Below, piece after piece: positions 1-6,326 of a DNA stretch of 10,143 bases. A model generated the notes under the pieces. The model was given only the letters and a program-made list of their open reading frames with translations, was not told where the DNA came from and ran no database searches. The stretch's first letter is position 1. Each line of letters opens with the position of its first letter. The translations under genes were made by a program, and so were the position numbers. Source of the stretch: Planctomycetota bacterium (GTDB taxonomy: Bacteria; Planctomycetota; B129-G9). Location of the stretch: the NCBI GenBank assembly GCA_030607235.1, contig JAUWEX010000024.1, forward strand, positions 1 through 10,143, written 5' to 3'.

Positions 1-2
1 CG

Positions 3-1607
3 CTGGGGCCGGTTTCCTACACGACACTCGTCGCGGTCGGCCCGCAGGTCGGCATGCCCGAAGGAGCCAGGGGCAGCACCGCCGTCGGCCACGAAGTCCT
101 CTCCGGCGTTGACTACCGCCACCCGATGTCGCTTATCGAACAATCCATCGAAAACGACATTATGTATTCGCAGGTCGTCGACGAAGCGATAGGACATGCG
201 CTCGAGCACGGCTCCGCGCTGCACCTGATGGGCCTGATCTCGGACAACCGCGAGCACTCCGATATTCGCCATCTTTACGCGATCCTGAGCCGGGCTGTGC
301 AGATGGGCCAGAAAAAAACCCGCCTGCACTTCTTCTCCGACGGACGAGGCACGCCGCCGCAGTCCGGGCCGAGATTCGTAAAAGAACTCCGCGCAAAGAT
401 CGCCGAGATTACGGGAGGCGACCCCGCCTTCGACATAAAAATAGCCACCGTCGGCGGACGCGACCTGACTATGAACCGCTCTACGCAGTACTGGACGAAA
501 TCCGTCCCGGTTTTGCGCGCGATTTTCGAAGCCGACGCTCCGCGCGTCGACACGATCGGGCAGGCGTTTGAAGCGGCCTACAAACTGGGGCTTAACGACC
601 AGTACGTGCCGGTCGGTGTTTTAGGCGATTACGCGGGTGTGGGCGATTACGATTCGCTGCTGCACTTCAACTTCCGCCGCGACCGCACGGAAATGCTGAT
701 GCGGCTGATGCTGGAGCCCGAAGCCGAGATTGCGCGGATGCTGCGAGAGTCCGGCGATCCGACCTATGCGGCCCTGAAGGAGTTTCGCCGGTTCGAGAAG
801 AAAGACAGCCCGGATTACGCGACCCTCAAAATTTCGGCGCTGGTCGAATACTACAAGAATATTCCGTGTCCCGTGGCGTTTCGCGCGCCCGAGCATGAAT
901 GGACGTTTGGGCGGTTTCTCGATGAGATGGGCTATCGCCAGCGGCTGATTTCGGGCGTGGACAAAACCGCCGCGCTCAAATTGCTCAACGGCGCAGAGCG
1001 CGAGGAACTTTATCCCGGCCAGCAAAGCGTTCTCGTGCCGCTGCCCACAGCGATGGCGGACTACATTACCGCCTACGACGCCAACAAGGGACTGCCCGGG
1101 TTCGAGGACAATCCTTACGTGAAATTCCCGCTGGTAGAACTGGAGGAACTGACGCGTACGGTTGTGCGCGAATTGGCCGCAGCCGACGAAAAGACCGTTC
1201 TTGCGGTCAACGTTTGCAATCCCGACATGGTCGGCCACACCGGTGACATGGTGGCCTGTGTCAGGTGCGTCGAGGCGATCGATCCGGCCCTGCAAACGAT
1301 GGCCGAGGCCGCGCTGGCGGCGGGCGGGGCGATGGTCATCACTGCCGATCACGGAAACATCGAAGAAATTTGCAGCGACGGCGAGCCCAACACCTATCAC
1401 ACGCGAGCCAGAGTTCCGTTTGCGATTATCGGCCTGCCGAAAGTGGCGTTGCGCGCCGACGGCACGCTCAGAGATGTCGCGCCGACCTTGCTGTATCTGT
1501 TGACCGGAGAGGAAAGCCCCGAAGTGCGGCGGCATCTCGTGGGTCGGGTTTTGATCAGCAGGTCGCCAGGCAACGCACCGAAGGGATGTGTCCCTTTCAG
1601 CGGGTAA
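3..1607 (+). CDS. gpmI: 2,3-bisphosphoglycerate-independent phosphoglycerate mutase, 5' end missing
   Basis: This cytoplasmic enzyme interconverts 3- and 2-phosphoglycerate in glycolysis and gluconeogenesis. The reading frame is open to the window edge, and conserved sequence lies upstream of the first ATG (54), so 54 is not the start; about 60 N-terminal residues, including the first metal ligand, are missing. Family landmarks appear in order: the nucleophile loop GSTAVGH (72-92), a HLMGLISD block, SDGRGTPP (336-359), GGRDLTMNR, FNFRRDR, a lysine at 963-965, NPDMVGHTGD, TADHGN and HTRARVPF. These give the alkaline-phosphatase-like domain split by the phosphotransferase domain. Two deviations stand out. 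The usual GNSEVGH nucleophile position reads Thr (78-80), and the usual DGRD motif reads DGRG (348-350). The KYAHVTFF-type block is also divergent (DKTAALKLL). About 15 extra residues follow the normal C-terminus and run into a hairpin repeat. The family call is secure; activity is inferred, since all metal-binding motifs in view are intact. Confidence 0.93.
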   Translation: MGPVSYTTLVAVGPQVGMPEGARGSTAVGHEVLSGVDYRHPMSLIEQSIENDIMYSQVVDEAIGHALEHGSALHLMGLISDNREHSDIRHLYAILSRAVQMGQKKTRLHFFSDGRGTPPQSGPRFVKELRAKIAEITGGDPAFDIKIATVGGRDLTMNRSTQYWTKSVPVLRAIFEADAPRVDTIGQAFEAAYKLGLNDQYVPVGVLGDYAGVGDYDSLLHFNFRRDRTEMLMRLMLEPEAEIARMLRESGDPTYAALKEFRRFEKKDSPDYATLKISALVEYYKNIPCPVAFRAPEHEWTFGRFLDEMGYRQRLISGVDKTAALKLLNGAEREELYPGQQSVLVPLPTAMADYITAYDANKGLPGFEDNPYVKFPLVELEELTRTVVRELAAADEKTVLAVNVCNPDMVGHTGDMVACVRCVEAIDPALQTMAEAALAAGGAMVITADHGNIEEICSDGEPNTYHTRARVPFAIIGLPKVALRADGTLRDVAPTLLYLLTGEESPEVRRHLVGRVLISRSPGNAPKGCVPFSG

Positions 1608-1778
1608 GGGATTTTCCAAAAAAATCCGCGTAATCTGTGGATGAAAAAATCACATTGCGAAACCGCGCACAGGATTTGTTAGTAAGTGCAAGCGAAGCAC
1701 CCTTGCGCCGAAGGCGCAACAGCGAGCGGGTTTTGAAATGAGTGGTTACTTCCCTATTTGCTGCGGGGCGTCCCCGTG
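1581..1778. repeat. hairpin cluster, repeat-like, at the gpmI 3' end and in the gap after it
   Basis: No gene is visible between 1608 and 1778. The stretch from the last codons of gpmI onward holds several perfect short inverted repeats. They are AAGGGA/TCCCTT with a TGTG loop (1581-1596), GGATTTT/AAAATCC (1609-1627), GTGC/GCAC (1686-1700), TTGCGCC/GGCGCAA with a GAA loop (1703-1719), and CGGGG/CCCCG (1764-1776). None is followed by a proper T-run, so they are poor classical terminators. They could still serve as 3' ends for both convergent genes. The dense, tandem hairpins look like REP-type interspersed repeats, but only one copy lies in this window, so that reading is inference. Confidence 0.4.
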
Positions 1779-2180
1779 CTATTTTTTGTCGTAGTCGTGG
1801 TACTGCCTTTGGGGGCGGTAGCGGCCTTTCGTATCAAGGCGTCGGGGGGCGATGTAGCCCTCGAAAAACTTGCGCCTTGAGTGGGATATGCGCGCATTTT
1901 TATGCTTGCGCGTGAAATACGAATAGTCCATGTAATAAGAACCGGAGGTAATCGTTACGGAGTAGCAACCGTTACAGAGTTTATGAGTATGCGGGATGCC
2001 TGATTCAATATAGGGTTTGCCGTGTTCGAGGCCGATCACATACCGGCTCTGTTCGCGCATCGCCAGATCGGAATAGGGGTGGTTCGCGGCGCGGAAATAG
2101 TCCTTGCAGGCCAGTGTAGAGCATCCCGTCGCCACGCAGAGGCAAAAGACCAGCGTTGTGAGTGCGATAGTTTTTTTCAT
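1779..2180 (-). CDS. small tyrosine-rich lipoprotein of unknown function
   Basis: A 133-residue protein that I do not recognise. It starts with two lysines and a hydrophobic segment (residues 4-17) ending in ATGC, with Cys20 as the probable lipidated residue, so export by Sec and anchoring in a membrane is likely. The mature part is basic and rich in Tyr, Arg, His and Ser. It contains a CxxC pair (Cys69, Cys72) and another cysteine at 25, which could form disulphides or bind a metal. A good Shine-Dalgarno (GGAG, plus-strand 2188-2191) sits 7 nt before the ATG and fixes the start. It has its own promoter at 2226-2255 and runs convergent to gpmI. Confidence is good that it is a real gene and low for any function. 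Confidence 0.75.
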   Translation of the reverse strand: MKKTIALTTLVFCLCVATGCSTLACKDYFRAANHPYSDLAMREQSRYVIGLEHGKPYIESGIPHTHKLCNGCYSVTITSGSYYMDYSYFTRKHKNARISHSRRKFFEGYIAPRRLDTKGRYRPQRQYHDYDKK

Positions 2181-2225
2181 GGCGTATCTCCGCTGATATT
2201 CGGTGTCGGTCTCTTCTCCTTAACA

Positions 2226-2255
2226 ATTATCGCCACCAAACGGGCCGATAGTCAA
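2226..2255 (-). promoter_or_regulatory. sigma-70-type promoter of the small lipoprotein gene
   Basis: On the minus strand, TTGACT (2250-2255) and GATAAT (2226-2231) are separated by 18 bp, each one base from consensus or close to it. Transcription would begin near 2219, about 40 nt before the ATG at 2180. It faces away from the tRNA promoter about 20 bp further on, so this gap is a divergent promoter region. Confidence 0.65.
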
Positions 2256-2274
2256 GCAAAATCCTCCAAATCGC

Positions 2275-2303
2275 TTGCAATTTAAGTGTGGATGGAATAT
2301 ATT
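2275..2303 (+). promoter_or_regulatory. promoter of the tRNA-Arg gene
   Basis: TTGCAA (2275-2280) and TATATT (2298-2303) are spaced by exactly 17 bp, with 4/6 and 5/6 consensus matches. The predicted transcription start (about 2310) is only four bases before the first tRNA nucleotide. That very short leader is typical of tRNA genes. Confidence 0.65.
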
Positions 2304-2313
2304 ACCGCGGTTA

Positions 2314-2691
2314 GCCCCGGTAGCTCAGCAGGACAGAGCGTCGGTTTCCTTCGAAAGAGGGTCCCGATCCGGTAACGGGTCGGTGAAAATCGGGTGAATT
2401 CGGCGAACCCCCCCGCACATCTTACGCGCTGTCGCGCCAGTGCCGGGCAACGCCGAGCCTAGCCGGTTCGCCGGACGAGCGATGCGTTTGCATCGCCCGG
2501 TCGCGGGAGAAATCCCGGGACAGCGGGCCGGAAGGTGTAGAGGCCAGGGCATGAGGTTGCCGGACCGATAAGTGCCCCGCGAGCGCCCGACATCCGCGCG
2601 CTGCGTTGCGGATGATGACATGGTCCAGCCCCGTGTGAAAATGCGGGATCGCTGAAACCGAAGGTCACAGGTTCGAGCCCTGTCCGGGGTA
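2314..2691 (+). tRNA. tRNA-Arg(CCU) split by a group I intron
   Basis: The two exons, 2314-2350 and 2655-2691, join to a normal 74-nt tRNA. The acceptor stem is GCCCCGG with CCGGGGT (the first pair is G-U). The D arm has GCTC/GAGC with GG at 2331-2332. The anticodon stem is TCGGT (2341-2345) with ACCGA (2657-2661). The seven-base loop is TTCCTAA with anticodon CCT at 2348-2350, reading Arg codon AGG. The T arm is ACAGG/CCTGT with loop TTCGAGC, and the discriminator is A (2691). CCA is not encoded and must be added by tRNA nucleotidyltransferase. The intron lies between positions 36 and 37, directly 3' of the anticodon. Without removing 2351-2654 no functional tRNA can form, so splicing is essential if this is the only CCU isoacceptor. 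Confidence 0.93.
2351..2654 (+). ncRNA. group I self-splicing intron (IC3-like) without encoded protein
   Basis: A 304-nt ribozyme in the tRNA-Arg anticodon loop. P1 is formed by the exon end CCT and intron TC, closed by a GAAA loop and paired to GAGGG, which places the diagnostic U-G wobble at the 5' splice site (T2350 with G2359). P2 is CCGATCCG/CGGGTCGG with a GTAA tetraloop (2364-2383). P3 is TCGGGTG (2390-2396) with CGCCCGA (2584-2590). P4 is TCGGCG (2400-2405) with CGCCGA (2451-2456). P5 includes GCAC/GTGC. P7 is GGCCA (2542-2546), within the R-like GTGTAGAGGCCAGG, with TGGTC (2621-2625). P8 is CATCCGC/GCGGATG (2591-2613). P9 is a 7-bp stem with a GAAA loop (about 2631-2647). The last base is G2654 (omega-G). 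From memory, the core closely resembles the roughly 205-nt Azoarcus tRNA-Ile intron. The extra length lies in P6, which carries added hairpins (GCGATGC/GCATCGC; CGGGA-GAAA-TCCCG), and in an insertion at 2547-2583. No homing endonuclease is present. Confidence 0.92.
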
Positions 2692-2759
2692 TTTGATTTT
2701 TATCCCTTTCCCGCCGGACGCGGGGATCAGGTTTATACTTAATATTTTGCGGAGTGCAA

Positions 2760-3413
2760 ATGGCAGCAGATAACAAAAACGAATTCGGCAGGCATCGCGA
2801 AAAGTTCAGCCATGCCGGGGAAAAACCCGACCAGTTTGTCGAGTACAGCGAGAAGATGATCGATTTTTCGCGTCGCAATGCCGTTACAATCACCCTGATC
2901 GCCGTTACCATCGTCGTGGGCATTATCATGATTGCCAAGTTTGCCAGCGATGCCAAAGCCGAAGAAAGAGCATACTGCAGGCAGGCGAACAAATACGAGT
3001 ATTTCGATTTTCAGTCCGCCGAACTGGCGTCTTCCGAGAAAAAACCCAAGGTGGAAACGGTCGTTACCAACTTCCAAACACTCTCCGAGCAGAACTCCGA
3101 TCACGACAAAGCGCTTGCGACTCTTGTGGCGCTGGGCACCAGAGCCGAAATCGCGGCGGAGCAGTTGCTCAGCGAAGACGCCGCCAACACCGCTTTGTGG
3201 GCCTGGAATACCATCCTCGAAAAATATCCCGACTCCGCAATCGCCAGGGCCGTTGATCCCAACGATCAGGTGAATTTTCTGAGCAAGCACATCGAACGGA
3301 TGAAAAACCTCCTGGAGCAGATAAATAACATCAAGCAGAAGGCGGAATTCGATCCCGAAGGATTGAGCCAGACCGTCGACCCCCTCAGCCAATACAGAGA
3401 TATGATGAGATAA
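2760..3413 (+). CDS. single-span membrane protein of unknown function
   Basis: A 217-residue protein. Residues 1-39 are hydrophilic and charged, ending in RR. Residues 40-59 form one transmembrane helix rich in Ile and Val, and the remainder is a hydrophilic, mostly helical domain predicted to lie outside the cytoplasm. The segment LWAWNTILEKYPDSAIA resembles a TPR helix pair, so the outer domain may be a scaffold like that of YfgM-type anchored proteins; this is a weak resemblance. A GTG at 2754 is in frame, but it overlaps the GGAG Shine-Dalgarno (2751-2754), which lies 5 nt from the ATG at 2760, so 2760 is taken as the start. The gene lies 68 nt after the tRNA and 67 nt before rluD on the same strand. 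Co-transcription with rluD is possible, but no link in function is visible. Confidence 0.8.
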   Translation: MAADNKNEFGRHREKFSHAGEKPDQFVEYSEKMIDFSRRNAVTITLIAVTIVVGIIMIAKFASDAKAEERAYCRQANKYEYFDFQSAELASSEKKPKVETVVTNFQTLSEQNSDHDKALATLVALGTRAEIAAEQLLSEDAANTALWAWNTILEKYPDSAIARAVDPNDQVNFLSKHIERMKNLLEQINNIKQKAEFDPEGLSQTVDPLSQYRDMMR

Positions 3414-3480
3414 TTGGCCTGCGGGACAAGAGCGCGCTTATTTGACCGGTTCGATCTAACGTGTTGGTGCCAGCCGAAAT

Positions 3481-4506
3481 ATGCCAGAAGACAGCATTCT
3501 CTTTAATAAGCAGATATACGTCGTATCCGAAAGCGAAGCGGGCAAACGCGTCGACAAATTCCTTTCGGATAAAGTGCGTGCGTTATCTCGCGCCTATATC
3601 CAGGGCCTCATCAAGGAAGGCCACGTAACGATCGACGGCGCCACCTGCAAACGCAACACACTCGTGCGCGAGTTTCAGAGCGTGATGATGGAGGTTGCGC
3701 TGCCCGCTACTTTCTCGCCCACACCCGAAGACATCGCACTGGATGTCCTCTACGAAGACGACTACCTGATCGTCGTCAACAAACCCCCCGGGCTGGTGGT
3801 TCACCCCGCGCCGGGCCACTTCGAAGGCACCCTTGTCAACGCGCTGATGAATCACTGCGGCACGCTCTCCGACGTTGCCGGCCCGCTACGACTGGGTATC
3901 GTCCATCGGCTCGACAAGGACACATCCGGCGCGATGGTAGTGGCCAAAACCAACGAGGCCCACGATGCGCTCGCGCTGCAATTTCGCGAACGCAGCGAAG
4001 CGCTGATCAAGGAATACGTCGCGATAAGCGAAGGCGAATTTCGGTTCGACGCCGACACCATCGACCTGCCGCTGGGCAGGCATTTCCGCGACAAGAAAAA
4101 AATCGCCGTGGTCTTCGGCGGCGGCAAAGAATCCATTAGCCGTTACCAGGTATTGGAGCGTTTCAAAAACTATACCTTCGTGCGGGTGCTGCTCAAAACC
4201 GGCCGCACCCATCAGATTCGCGTTCACCTCAAGGCCCTGGGCCATCCGATCGTCTGCGACGGCTACTACGGCAACCGCCGTCGATTCCGCCTGCATGACG
4301 TTGTGCCCGAAAAGAAGCGCTCCGAACTGACCGAGCAACAACTCAACCGCATCCTTATTGGACGGCAGGCCCTTCACGCGTACAGGTTGCAGTTCGAGCA
4401 TCCCAAAAACGGCGAAATCATCGACGTTCAGGCACCGTATCCCCGCGATATCGAAAACACGCTGGAGGCGCTGCGCGAGTGGGCCTTGCCGGAGGGCGTG
4501 AATTGA
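3481..4506 (+). CDS. rluD: RluD-type 23S rRNA pseudouridine synthase (RluA family)
   Basis: The enzyme isomerises uridines to pseudouridine in large-subunit rRNA. In E. coli, RluD acts on helix 69 (positions 1911, 1915 and 1917). The 341-residue protein has an N-terminal S4 RNA-binding domain (about 21-67), then the catalytic fold. It contains NKPPGLVVHPAPGH, the catalytic motif HRLDKDTSG with Asp145 (codon 3913-3915), KTGRTHQIRVHL, and RQALHAYRLQFEHP near the end. Length and the HPAPGH block match RluD and YlyB better than RluA or RluC, but the target site cannot be proved from sequence. A stop codon in frame at 3457 and the lack of another early ATG fix the start at 3481. No Shine-Dalgarno is visible there, so it may be weakly initiated or depend on an upstream transcript. 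Its stop codon overlaps the start of the kinase gene. Confidence 0.92.
   Translation: MPEDSILFNKQIYVVSESEAGKRVDKFLSDKVRALSRAYIQGLIKEGHVTIDGATCKRNTLVREFQSVMMEVALPATFSPTPEDIALDVLYEDDYLIVVNKPPGLVVHPAPGHFEGTLVNALMNHCGTLSDVAGPLRLGIVHRLDKDTSGAMVVAKTNEAHDALALQFRERSEALIKEYVAISEGEFRFDADTIDLPLGRHFRDKKKIAVVFGGGKESISRYQVLERFKNYTFVRVLLKTGRTHQIRVHLKALGHPIVCDGYYGNRRRFRLHDVVPEKKRSELTEQQLNRILIGRQALHAYRLQFEHPKNGEIIDVQAPYPRDIENTLEALREWALPEGVN
4491..4496 (+). promoter_or_regulatory. ribosome binding site that sets the TTG start of the kinase gene
   Basis: GGAGGG lies inside the last codons of rluD, six bases before TTG at 4503. A GTG in the same frame at 4479 lies upstream of this site and has no Shine-Dalgarno of its own. 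The arrangement TTGA, start TTG and stop TGA sharing two bases, implies translational coupling. Confidence 0.65.
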
Positions 4507-5300
4507 ACGGGCGCATCGACAGGTCCCGGGGGCAGGTTTTGCCCGACGTGGTAGAGATCAAAGGTTACCCGCATCGCTGTGTCGATATCCTCAAGGAAGA
4601 TTTTTACGCCATTACCCGCATCTACGAAGGCCCCGCCGGCAAGTTCATCGTCAAGGCCAGCCAACTCTACCCGTACCGCAATTTTTTGCGCGAGTGGGCC
4701 GCGGCGTTTTTGGTGAAACGCGAATTGCGCAATCACAAGCGCCTTGAGCACATCGAAGAGATCCCGCGGATCGTACGCAAGATAGGGCGTTTCGGTTTTG
4801 TGCGCGAGTACGTCCCCGGCACAACGCTCAACCGCGCCGACAAGGTCAACGACGAATACTTCGACGGCCTAAAGGCGATTCTCGAAAAAGTCCACGCCGC
4901 CGGAGTGGCGCACATCGACATCGAAAAGCCCGAAAACATCCTCGTCGGCGACGACGGCAAACCCTACATTATAGACTTTCAGATATCGTGGTGTCCGTAC
5001 CACTGGCTGGCGGTGTTCCGCTGGCTGACGTGGCCGTTGTTCAGCATCGCCCTGCGCGAGGACTGGTATCACTTCTACAAGCACAAACGCAAACGACGCA
5101 AGGATCTCGTTACCGAAGAGGAGTACCGCCTGGGCAAGCGCACGAGTTGGGCAATCAGACTTCACAGGTTTGTTACCAGGCCGTATTTCTTTATCCGCCG
5201 CCGGATACAGAAAAAACGTCATATGGGGCGAGGCGAAGACAGGCCGAGCGACGAAAAACGCGCGGCCTACCGCAACACCTCATCGTCGAAGAAATCATAA
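4503..5300 (+). CDS. protein-kinase-fold enzyme, WaaP/InaA- or RIO-like, substrate unknown
   Basis: A 265-residue protein with the core of a kinase-like phosphotransferase. A candidate ATP lysine is Lys51 (in KFIVKAS) and a candidate helix-C glutamate is Glu74. The catalytic loop is HIDIEKPEN with Asp139 and Asn145, and the metal-binding motif is DFQ with Asp158 (usually DFG). There is no clear glycine-rich loop, and the catalytic loop lacks the HRD arginine. Both traits are common in lipopolysaccharide or RIO-type kinases and unlike the typical Hanks kinases of this phylum. Residues 163-184 are rich in aromatic and hydrophobic residues (many Trp) and are followed by a very basic stretch (KHKRKRRK), which suggests docking at the inner membrane. 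The C-terminal 60 residues are basic and probably disordered. A lipid or sugar substrate in the envelope is a reasonable guess, and the coupling to rluD leaves an RNA or ribosome role open. It ends 16 bases from a convergent gene. Confidence 0.75.
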   Translation: MNGRIDRSRGQVLPDVVEIKGYPHRCVDILKEDFYAITRIYEGPAGKFIVKASQLYPYRNFLREWAAAFLVKRELRNHKRLEHIEEIPRIVRKIGRFGFVREYVPGTTLNRADKVNDEYFDGLKAILEKVHAAGVAHIDIEKPENILVGDDGKPYIIDFQISWCPYHWLAVFRWLTWPLFSIALREDWYHFYKHKRKRRKDLVTEEEYRLGKRTSWAIRLHRFVTRPYFFIRRRIQKKRHMGRGEDRPSDEKRAAYRNTSSSKKS

Positions 5301-5316
5301 TTTCTCGGCGAGACCT

Positions 5317-6099
5317 TCAGTTCCCGTGTGCCTGTTTCCGTTGTTCGATTACCGAAGCCGTCTTTGTCTTCAGACTCGCCGCCATCTTTACGTCGCATTC
5401 CGCGTTAACCTCATCGCGACTATTGCGTATTTTGCTTTTGAGATTGAGCGCGGCGATCGCTTTGCCGTCGATTTTGGCGTTGACCGAAACCATCGCCAGC
5501 GGAAACCCGCTCTTTACGTCTATCAACAGCCCCTGTGCCGCAGCCGTGGCCTGAATCGAATTGCCTGGAAGGCAAAACAGCCCGACTCCCGTGAAATAAC
5601 CCAGTGCCATCGGATTGTAGAAATCCTCGATGACATTGTTTTTGGTGTACACGAACAGGATATCCGCGCCCAGGGCCGCGGCGCATTTCCTGATACGTGT
5701 CAGGTCCGACGAGCCTGGGCCGAAAGAGATAAGCGGTTCTATGCGGCTGATTGCGCCGATGTCGTTGAATTCATTTTCTATCGTTTCGATAGTTTCCGGT
5801 GCGGGGGTTGTCATACACCATCGGCTTGGGGCGCGTTGTTCAACCCACGCAACCGCCATGATCGCGGGGAACTGCGCGAATATCTTTCTTTGGGGCATTT
5901 CGCTTACGCCGGGTTCGTCAACGTCAAAAGTCTCCATGTTCAGCGTCATTTTTAGTTCGCGGCCCATTGTCGAAGACCCTTCGATGCCCTTGAGCGCGAA
6001 AGACCCTATGTCAGCCTTGGCCTCTGGCATGTTTGCGGAACATCCGACCGAAATTATTCCTGCTACCGCCAGACAAATCAGGATAATTATGTTCTTCAT
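5317..6099 (-). CDS. predicted lipoprotein of unknown function
   Basis: A 260-residue protein. The frame is open upstream to 6252, but two adjacent ATGs (6102 and 6099) follow a GGAGG at plus-strand 6106-6110. The second, 6 nt from that site, is the better start and gives a signal peptide MKNIIILICLAVAGIISVGC with Cys20 as the likely lipidated residue (Ser at -3 is atypical). The mature part opens with about 70 residues of beta-like sequence. It then has a helix containing RIRKCAAALGADILFVYT, a loop with LPGN, and QGLLIDVKSGFPLAMVSVNAK. That order (cysteine or alanine-rich helix, GADxLxVYT, LPGN, DVxSGxxLA) recalls a conserved envelope-lipoprotein family I know only as hypothetical. The neighbouring lipoprotein gene points the other way from the shared 269-base gap. 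Confidence 0.75.
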   Translation of the reverse strand: MKNIIILICLAVAGIISVGCSANMPEAKADIGSFALKGIEGSSTMGRELKMTLNMETFDVDEPGVSEMPQRKIFAQFPAIMAVAWVEQRAPSRWCMTTPAPETIETIENEFNDIGAISRIEPLISFGPGSSDLTRIRKCAAALGADILFVYTKNNVIEDFYNPMALGYFTGVGLFCLPGNSIQATAAAQGLLIDVKSGFPLAMVSVNAKIDGKAIAALNLKSKIRNSRDEVNAECDVKMAASLKTKTASVIEQRKQAHGN

Positions 6100-6218
6100 C
6101 ATTTTCCTCCGAAAATTTTTTGGAATGGTTCGTATACTCCATAACCACGTTTCGGAGGAGGTCGGATTTATAAAAAACGAAAAAACGCGCGCTCGCCGCA
6201 GCGATGTGCGGGTTGGGC

Positions 6219-6247
6219 TTGACGTGCGGCGGGACGGGTGGTACTCT
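6219..6247 (+). promoter_or_regulatory. candidate promoter upstream of the TPR lipoprotein gene
   Basis: TTGACG (6219-6224) lies 17 bp before TACTCT (6242-6247). The -35 match is 5/6 and the -10 match is only 3/6, with a TG one base upstream of the -10. Transcription would begin near 6254, giving a leader of about 115 nt before the ATG at 6369, within which a terminator lies. Confidence 0.5.
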
Positions 6248-6289
6248 AACAAATCGACGCGGTAACCGTAGAGAAGACACGCGATGTAT

Positions 6290-6326
6290 AAACGGATCGC
6301 GCCGATGTGGCGTGGCCCGTTTTTTT
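6290..6326 (+). terminator. intrinsic terminator inside the leader (possible attenuator)
   Basis: An outer stem AAACGG (6290-6295) pairs with CCGTTT (6317-6322). An inner stem CGCGCC (6298-6303) pairs with GGCGTG (6309-6314) around a five-base loop. The T-run 6320-6326 overlaps the end of the outer stem. The only interruption is one mismatch and one T-G pair between the stems. It is the best terminator in the window, yet no gene ends upstream on this strand within 950 bases, and the promoter is only about 45 bases before it. A competing stem, CGCGAT (6280-6285) with ATCGCG (6296-6301), would break the terminator's 5' arm, as in attenuators. Confidence 0.65.

Noticed and set aside
621..1619. 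A 332-residue minus-strand frame opposite gpmI
   Set aside because: It is an antisense shadow of a gene with clear family motifs, rich in Arg, Gly and His, with no recognisable domain.
2710..2724. CCCGC/GCGGG hairpin after the tRNA as its terminator
   Set aside because: It is followed by GATCAGG and not a T-run; the stem has only five pairs. The transcript may read into the membrane protein gene.
2325..2992. Minus-strand open frames (2325-2621, 2459-2992) crossing the tRNA-Arg intron, as possible intron-encoded or separate proteins
   Set aside because: They are antisense to the ribozyme core and the tRNA exons, have no homing endonuclease motifs (LAGLIDADG, GIY-YIG, HNH), and arise from high GC content in structured RNA.
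4479..4502. GTG at 4479 as the kinase start
   Set aside because: The strong GGAGGG lies downstream of this GTG and is correctly spaced for the TTG at 4503.
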